NCBI GenBank assembly: GCA_964447405.1
Contig: CAYUSP010000001.1
Coordinates: 434,001 to 498,000 of the forward strand
From: JALNZF01 sp964447405
GTDB taxonomy: Bacteria > Nitrospirota > UBA9217
Length of the DNA stretch: 64,000 nucleotides
Direction of reading: 5' to 3'
The notes under the pieces were generated by a model. It worked only from the letters and a program-made list of their open reading frames with translations. It made no database searches and had not been told where the DNA came from. The position numbers were made by a program, and so were the translations under genes. Below, one piece after another: positions 61,145 to 64,000 of the stretch (positions within the stretch are counted from its first letter, which is position 1; every line of letters begins with the position of its first letter).

Positions 61145-62596
61145 TTATTTGTACTCCAGTACGTCCACCTGGAGCTTCCCGATTAGCCGCAGGATGTCGG
61201 CCTGTTTGCTCAGGTCCCCGATAACAAAGCGGATATGCGTGGCATCAGCCGGGAACTGGTTGAACGTTGGGTCAATTGCCACCCATTCGCCCAGCCAGAC
61301 CTCGGGCCAGGCGTGGTAATAAAAACCTTCTTTCATATAGACAATGCCGCTGGCCATACGCGTTGGGATGCCAGAGGCACGGGCAAGCGCGGTGTACAGC
61401 GTGGTATGTTCGTTGCAATCACCAACGCGCTCCTGCAGAACCGCTAATGCGCTCGGGATGCTTACCACCGGTTTTTTCTCGATCGCTTCGTAGACCCAGG
61501 AGTTCAATTTAGCCGCCGCAGTCCGGGCATCCCTGTCGCTGCCGATGATCTTCCGGGCCTGGTTCATGATCTTCGTGTCATCGCTCTGGATAAGCGCAGT
61601 GGCTTGCAACAGGTCATTCATTCCCTGGCCAGAGTAGGGCAGAGGATATGTCATCGCACTGCCGGACACCCTGACCTCGATGCGGTCGATCCTCATTGCC
61701 TGTCTGTCTCCGTCAAGCTGAAAATCCTCGAGCGTGAGGCCGGAAAGCCGCGCAAGAAGATACCTGACTGACGCCGGATTTTCGATGGGCTTCGTATGAA
61801 TCATCACCAGGGAGAGGATATCCACTGCGGGGCCTGCCTTATCTCGCTTCAGTGCTTCTGTGCGCGTTTCCTTAAGAAGAACATAACCGAGCGGGCTTTC
61901 CTCCTTGATAGTATCGCCGTCCTCTGTGATCCAGGAGAATGCCTCCATGCCCTGGAATGTTTCCCGGAGCTTGTATACAATCAGATCGCGGTCCCCGATC
62001 TTGATCTTTTCTTTAGCTTCCACTACGACAAACGCGTCCTCAGTGCTCATGGTCGCCGGATTGAAGACCGGGAATCGATATTTTTTGCCTGATTCGAGAC
62101 CCAGAAGAACGAGCGAGGGCTTCACGTTTGGGGAAAGGTAGGGTGGTTCCTTGAGCGGGATGCGCTCGCTTCTGGATTGCCCGCCTGTCTGTATATCCAG
62201 AACGAGCTGGTTTTTCACTACCGCACCCTTGATCTTCATGGAACTCAGTTTCGACGTCAGTTCGAAGTCGAAGTATTTAAGCAGGAAATTCCTGGTCGTA
62301 TAGCTGTTGATCTTGGTCCCTATTCTTTGTACCGATCCCAGCACGAGAAGGTCGAGCTCCGATTCCTCGCTGATGCGGTACGTATCAGCCTCCCGTGAGA
62401 TGGTGATGTGCGCAAAGCCGATCTTGCGGCCCTGCTGGTAGATTCCGTGCCAATCGTCTCTTGCGCGGACGCCTTCCTCGGCTATCTGATCGAGAGCAAT
62501 CACATGGGATGGACGGAGGTAGGTGCGCTCGATAAGTATACCGAGCATGGTGAACCAAAAGAGCAAAATGAGCGAACTGATGATTTTTTTCAACAT
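61145..62596 (-). CDS. Membrane-anchored transglutaminase-like protein
   Basis: The ATG at 62596 gives MLKKIISSLILLFWFTMLGI, an N-terminal membrane anchor; the open frame upstream has no such feature. The C-terminal domain (about 330-440) has the transglutaminase/protease triad: Cys in VGDCNEHTTLYT, His in YYHAWPEVWL and Asp in AIDPTFNQF. The middle part is beta-rich and unknown. It is placed before the ABC exporter and may process exported material. The length is 483 residues. Confidence 0.85.
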   Translation of the reverse strand: MLKKIISSLILLFWFTMLGILIERTYLRPSHVIALDQIAEEGVRARDDWHGIYQQGRKIGFAHITISREADTYRISEESELDLLVLGSVQRIGTKINSYTTRNFLLKYFDFELTSKLSSMKIKGAVVKNQLVLDIQTGGQSRSERIPLKEPPYLSPNVKPSLVLLGLESGKKYRFPVFNPATMSTEDAFVVVEAKEKIKIGDRDLIVYKLRETFQGMEAFSWITEDGDTIKEESPLGYVLLKETRTEALKRDKAGPAVDILSLVMIHTKPIENPASVRYLLARLSGLTLEDFQLDGDRQAMRIDRIEVRVSGSAMTYPLPYSGQGMNDLLQATALIQSDDTKIMNQARKIIGSDRDARTAAAKLNSWVYEAIEKKPVVSIPSALAVLQERVGDCNEHTTLYTALARASGIPTRMASGIVYMKEGFYYHAWPEVWLGEWVAIDPTFNQFPADATHIRFVIGDLSKQADILRLIGKLQVDVLEYK

Positions 62597-62777
62597 AAGA
62601 GAGAGGTCTGGAATTTCGGCTAAGCGTATTCGATCTCTTCTATGGTAGCTAGAATAGCTGGTATTGTCAAATATCACGCCCTGCAGGTTTCGGGTATGGA
62701 CTTTTTCTGCCAGCTGTAGTAATGTCTGCATCGAGAGTATAAAGCGGATATTGTCTCATGAAAGGGGAGGTGCCCTC

Positions 62778-63071
62778 ATGCGGAAGCGAGATGAAAACGG
62801 GATCAAGCAGGAGTTCAAGGCGCGCCAGACCAGGCAGATCGTGGCTATTGCCGCGGCCTTGTTCCTGGTGCTGCTGGGCGCGGTGCTCTACAAACGCCCC
62901 GATCTCCTGGGAGCAGTGTCCCATCGGACGCTGTTCGGGCTGCAGGCCATCAGCATTGCTTCGTTCCTGGTGTTTACGACCTATAACTGGCAATGCCCGT
63001 CCTGCAACAAGTTTCTGGGAAGCAATATCCACCGGCATCGCTGCGGAAAATGCGGAGCACGGCTGCAATAG
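62778..63071 (+). CDS. Small membrane protein with C-terminal zinc ribbon
   Basis: GGGGAGG precedes the ATG at 62778. The 97 residues have a charged N-terminus, two membrane helices (IVAIAAALFLVLLGAVLY and LFGLQAISIASFLVFTTY) and a zinc ribbon with CPSC and CGKC. Both pairs of cysteines are complete. Function is unknown; the ribbon probably faces the cytoplasm. Confidence 0.77.
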   Translation: MRKRDENGIKQEFKARQTRQIVAIAAALFLVLLGAVLYKRPDLLGAVSHRTLFGLQAISIASFLVFTTYNWQCPSCNKFLGSNIHRHRCGKCGARLQ

Positions 63072-63121
63072 CATTGAACGAATAGACGCCTGTAGCAGGT
63101 TTGAATTGCCAAAGGAAAACC

Positions 63122-63592
63122 ATGAGACTGCTTTCGATCTTATTTATGGTTTGTTCAGTGGTCATATCAACCGCCAACTGCCACAAGGAGACTGAACAGG
63201 ACAGGGTCCGCAAGGTCATTATAAACATCCAAAAGGCGTCCGAAGACAAGGATGTCGGAAAAGTCATCAGCTACCTTTCCCGTAACTACAGCGATCCGCA
63301 GGAATTTACCTATGACACCATCAAGGGGCTCTTGCTCGGATACTTCTTGCGGCACCAGCGAATATCAGCATATATGACCGGACTGGAAGTCACTACGGAG
63401 AATAACGCAGCTCGGGCGATTTTCCAGGTGATCCTGACCGGAGGTACGCGGACCGGAAATACAGCTGACCTGCTCCCCGAGGCTCTTGGTATGTATTCCT
63501 TCGATGTGGCGCTTATCAAGGAGTCGGGAGATTGGAAAGTTGTAAGCGCGAAATGGGTGAGGATGGCGGACCAGGGCGGAAGCGGACCTTAG
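63122..63592 (+). CDS. Exported lipoprotein of NTF2-like type
   Basis: The ATG at 63122 opens a signal MRLLSILFMVCSVVISTANC, with a likely lipobox at TANC. The mature part has a helix (IINIQKASEDKDVGKVISYL) and strands ending in GDWKVVSAKWVRM, as in small NTF2-like/SnoaL sandwiches. No active site is recognised. It lies 50 bases after the zinc-ribbon gene on the same strand. Confidence 0.7.
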   Translation: MRLLSILFMVCSVVISTANCHKETEQDRVRKVIINIQKASEDKDVGKVISYLSRNYSDPQEFTYDTIKGLLLGYFLRHQRISAYMTGLEVTTENNAARAIFQVILTGGTRTGNTADLLPEALGMYSFDVALIKESGDWKVVSAKWVRMADQGGSGP

Positions 63593-63689
63593 AGCATAAC
63601 CTTCATGTATGATCGCGCTATTACTCGATCAAGGGTGTGCTGTGTGGTGATCAGGGAAATTGAAATAGGGGGATTATAGAGCGGATACT

Positions 63690-64000
63690 ATGAAAAAAAT
63701 AATCATATTCATCTTTATCGCAGTAGCAGGCTACTGGAGCTACAACAATTATCATTACGTTTTGACCAAAATCGGTCTCCGAAACAATATCACAAAAGGG
63801 CAGGTGGTCTTCTTTACCGCTTCTTCCTGTGGCACACCCTGCTCAGTAGTATCGGACGAACTAAAGAGACGCGGTATTGTTTTTGAGGAAGTCGACGTAA
63901 TGACCGAAGAAGGTCGCGGCCGTTTCTACAAGTATAGTCAAGAGACAATCATACCTCTAACCGTAATCGGTGATGTTAAAGTTGTTGGAAGCGATTTACT
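63690..64000 (+). CDS. Glutaredoxin-like membrane-anchored protein, 5' part
   Basis: The gene runs past the window end; 103 residues are visible. A membrane anchor (MKKIIIFIFIAVAGYW) precedes a thioredoxin-like fold. The active-site position reads SSCGTPCS, with three residues between the cysteines instead of two as in usual glutaredoxins. IIPLTVIGDVKVVGSDL supplies the cis-Pro and the glutathione-site strand. It is probably a periplasmic disulfide-active protein. Confidence 0.75.
   Translation, partial: MKKIIIFIFIAVAGYWSYNNYHYVLTKIGLRNNITKGQVVFFTASSCGTPCSVVSDELKRRGIVFEEVDVMTEEGRGRFYKYSQETIIPLTVIGDVKVVGSDL

Overview
The window reads as part of a chromosome of an anaerobic or facultatively anaerobic Gram-negative bacterium, most likely Nitrospirota or Desulfobacterota. 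The LptF/LptG pair, outer-membrane-type barrels, many lipoproteins, multihaem c-type cytochromes, a two-CW protein, an FmdE-type protein and AccB/AccC all fit; the phylum is an inference from gene content. Most of the DNA has moderate GC. The stretch from about 50.1 to 53.8 kb is visibly richer in A and T and looks acquired.

Layout. 1-5 kb: tail of an outer-membrane barrel protein, then a cobalt/nickel ECF transporter operon (cbiM-cbiQ-cbiO) ending in FmdE and DUF1566-type genes. 5.3-9.5 kb: an OmpA-type lipoprotein followed by riboflavin genes ribE-ribBA-ribH, nusB and a stand-alone M17 N-terminal domain. 9.5-12.6 kb: purB, purF and a tRNA-Phe. 12.9-15.1 kb: a TPR/acidic-linker protein with a roadblock protein. 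15.2-19.9 kb: aroQ-peptidase-efp-accB-accC-thiE. 19.9-23.4 kb: a branched-chain amino acid binding protein and LivH-like permease without the rest of the transporter, then a stand-alone AICAR transformylase. 23.5-30.3 kb: a two-CW protein, a SNF2 helicase/SWIM protein pair, and a minus-strand group (duplicated-domain protein, LEA14-like lipoprotein, patatin, PhoU-like helical protein). 30.5-35.3 kb: a soluble MgtE-N/CBS protein with an Nramp-related carrier, then a large repeat lipoprotein. 35.4-40.1 kb: queC, a DUF1858/mini-zinc-protein pair facing a tiny haem-copper-oxidase-like membrane protein, a Crp/Fnr regulator and two tandem hexahaem cytochromes. 40.1-46 kb (minus): GNAT, coaE, an HExxH membrane protein, lptG, lptF and a large unknown protein. 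46.2-49.9 kb: a TlpA-type thioredoxin, a 31-aa membrane peptide, a transglycosylase with a truncated transpeptidase part, and a multi-pass TPR protein. 49.9-53.8 kb: the acquired island. 53.8-64 kb: an outer-membrane protein, smc, an ABC-2 exporter, a transglutaminase-type protein, a small zinc-ribbon membrane protein, a lipoprotein and a partial glutaredoxin-like gene.

The best candidate for an undescribed system is the island. A long 5' leader with a large inverted repeat precedes a 638-aa protein that joins an N-terminal nucleotidyltransferase (GS...DxD...D) to a C-terminal Nudix-like domain. A membrane-anchored coiled-coil/TPR protein follows it. A decayed PIN-domain fragment marks the left edge, and REP-like hairpins lie on both sides of the second gene. 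The arrangement suggests a nucleotide-signalling or nucleotidyl-transfer module with a membrane partner, possibly defensive. That role is inference; the domain motifs are visible in the sequence.

Two further places deserve attention: the 36.2-37.2 kb divergon, which has a perfect 11-bp inverted repeat between a DUF1858 operon and a mini-oxidase-like gene, and cbiO, whose His-rich C-terminal domain has its own ribosome-binding site and start codon inside the frame.
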